NCBI GenBank assembly: GCA_947475225.1
Contig: CANJMQ010000041.1
Coordinates: 1 to 36,226 of the forward strand
DNA: 36,226 nt
Origin: Bradyrhizobiaceae bacterium
GTDB taxonomy: Bacteria > Pseudomonadota > Alphaproteobacteria > Rhizobiales > Aestuariivirgaceae
Reading direction: 5' to 3'
The notes below the pieces were generated by a model. That model was not told the origin of the DNA. It did no database searches and saw nothing but the letters and a program-made list of their open reading frames with translations. Of the stretch, positions 36,029-36,226 are shown one piece after another (the stretch's first letter is position 1; each line of letters begins with the position of its first letter). The translations under genes and the position numbers were made by a program.

Positions 36029-36226
36029 AACGTGTGCCGCACTCCCGGGGGCCGAGGAGGAGACCCGGGGTCAATAAGACCCCCGCGCCTCAGGCAAGGC
36101 GACACGTTCCTTGGGAACAGTCCGCAAGCGCTCCTCCAAAGGCCTAAGACCTGTCGGATCGCGGGCGCTGCTCAGCGCCACTATCGCCAGCCTCACAAGC
36201 TGGCACACCGCGCCGGGCAGCGCCCG
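36029..36226. other. Highly structured intergenic DNA, possible structured RNA
   Basis: The window's end is dense in complementary segments. They are AACGTGT (36029-36035) with ACACGTT (36102-36108), GGAGGAG (36056-36062) with CTCCTCC (36131-36137), a GGGGTC-AATAA-GACCCC hairpin (36067-36083), and CGGGCGCTG (36162-36170) with CAGCGCCCG (36218-36226) enclosing GCCAGC/GCTGGC (36186-36204). The first two pairs interleave, which would be a pseudoknot. I checked for RNase P, tmRNA and cobalamin-riboswitch signatures and found none. Chance in GC-rich DNA or coding sequence on the minus strand remain alternatives. Confidence 0.35.
36071..36226 (-). CDS. Possible 3' end of a leftward gene
   Basis: A minus-strand frame without stops enters at the window edge and ends with TGA at 36073-36071 after 51 codons. 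Its C-terminus reads RLRTVPKERVALPEARGSY. The peptide is Arg- and Leu-rich, and no family is recognised. Codon use is mixed and the stop lies inside a small hairpin, so this could be a chance open frame in GC-rich, palindromic DNA. Confidence 0.25.
   Translation of the reverse strand, partial: RALPGAVCQLVRLAIVALSSARDPTGLRPLEERLRTVPKERVALPEARGSY

Noticed and set aside
35343..36074. 243-codon minus-strand open frame starting after the palindrome
   Set aside because: Most of it is antisense to hspQ; only the first 45 or so codons lie outside, without a ribosome binding site.
36050..36075. GAGGAGGAGACCC resembling a cobalamin-riboswitch B12 box
   Set aside because: The rest of the riboswitch core is missing on both strands, and no B12-related gene is adjacent.

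Overview
The window is GC-rich, gene-dense alphaproteobacterial chromosome, most likely Hyphomicrobiales (Rhizobiales). The evidence is the gene order tpiA-secG-pyrG-kdsA-eno, the run trpE-trpG-trpD-trpC-moaC-moeA-lexA, an alphaproteobacterial LexA box (GAAC-N7-GAAC) in front of lexA, an Omp25-type outer-membrane barrel, and a RIME-like mosaic repeat typical of rhizobial intergenic DNA. No rRNA, tRNA, CRISPR array or insertion sequence was recognised. Positions 1 to about 3000 are the right-hand end of an integrated element, read leftward: a P4-type tyrosine integrase, an unknown protein, an AlpA-like helix-turn-helix protein, two small unknown proteins and the first codons of a further gene. 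The other end lies outside the window. Positions 3200-7400 hold small accessory and envelope genes: a membrane protein, a small unknown protein, a DUF1275 membrane protein, an Omp25-like porin, and a lipoprotein with an L,D-transpeptidase closed by a strong terminator. Positions 7500-14600 look catabolic. A leftward dimethylglycine/sarcosine dehydrogenase-like flavoprotein faces a rightward, overlapping operon: DenD-like NAD-dependent sugar-acid dehydrogenase, Ldh-family oxidoreductase, EamA transporter, an HD-domain protein with a metal-ligand pattern like that of HD diiron oxygenases, and a second EamA transporter. No characterised pathway with this composition is known to me, and it is the best candidate here for an undescribed system. 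Positions 14600-24060 are a leftward housekeeping block: tpiA, an ATC-hydrolase-family gene, secG, pyrG, an MscS-type channel, a PaaI-like thioesterase, kdsA, a RIME-like repeat, eno and an anchored unknown protein. They cover glycolysis, CTP and KDO synthesis and protein export. Positions 24190-32500 run rightward: ppiD, then trpE/G/D/C overlapping one another and moaC, then moeA and SOS-regulated lexA. Positions 32580-35800 hold a GST-like protein, a UbiH-like FAD monooxygenase, an AEC transporter on the other strand and hspQ. The last 430 bases contain a perfect 17-base palindrome, many inverted repeats and possibly the 3' end of a leftward gene.
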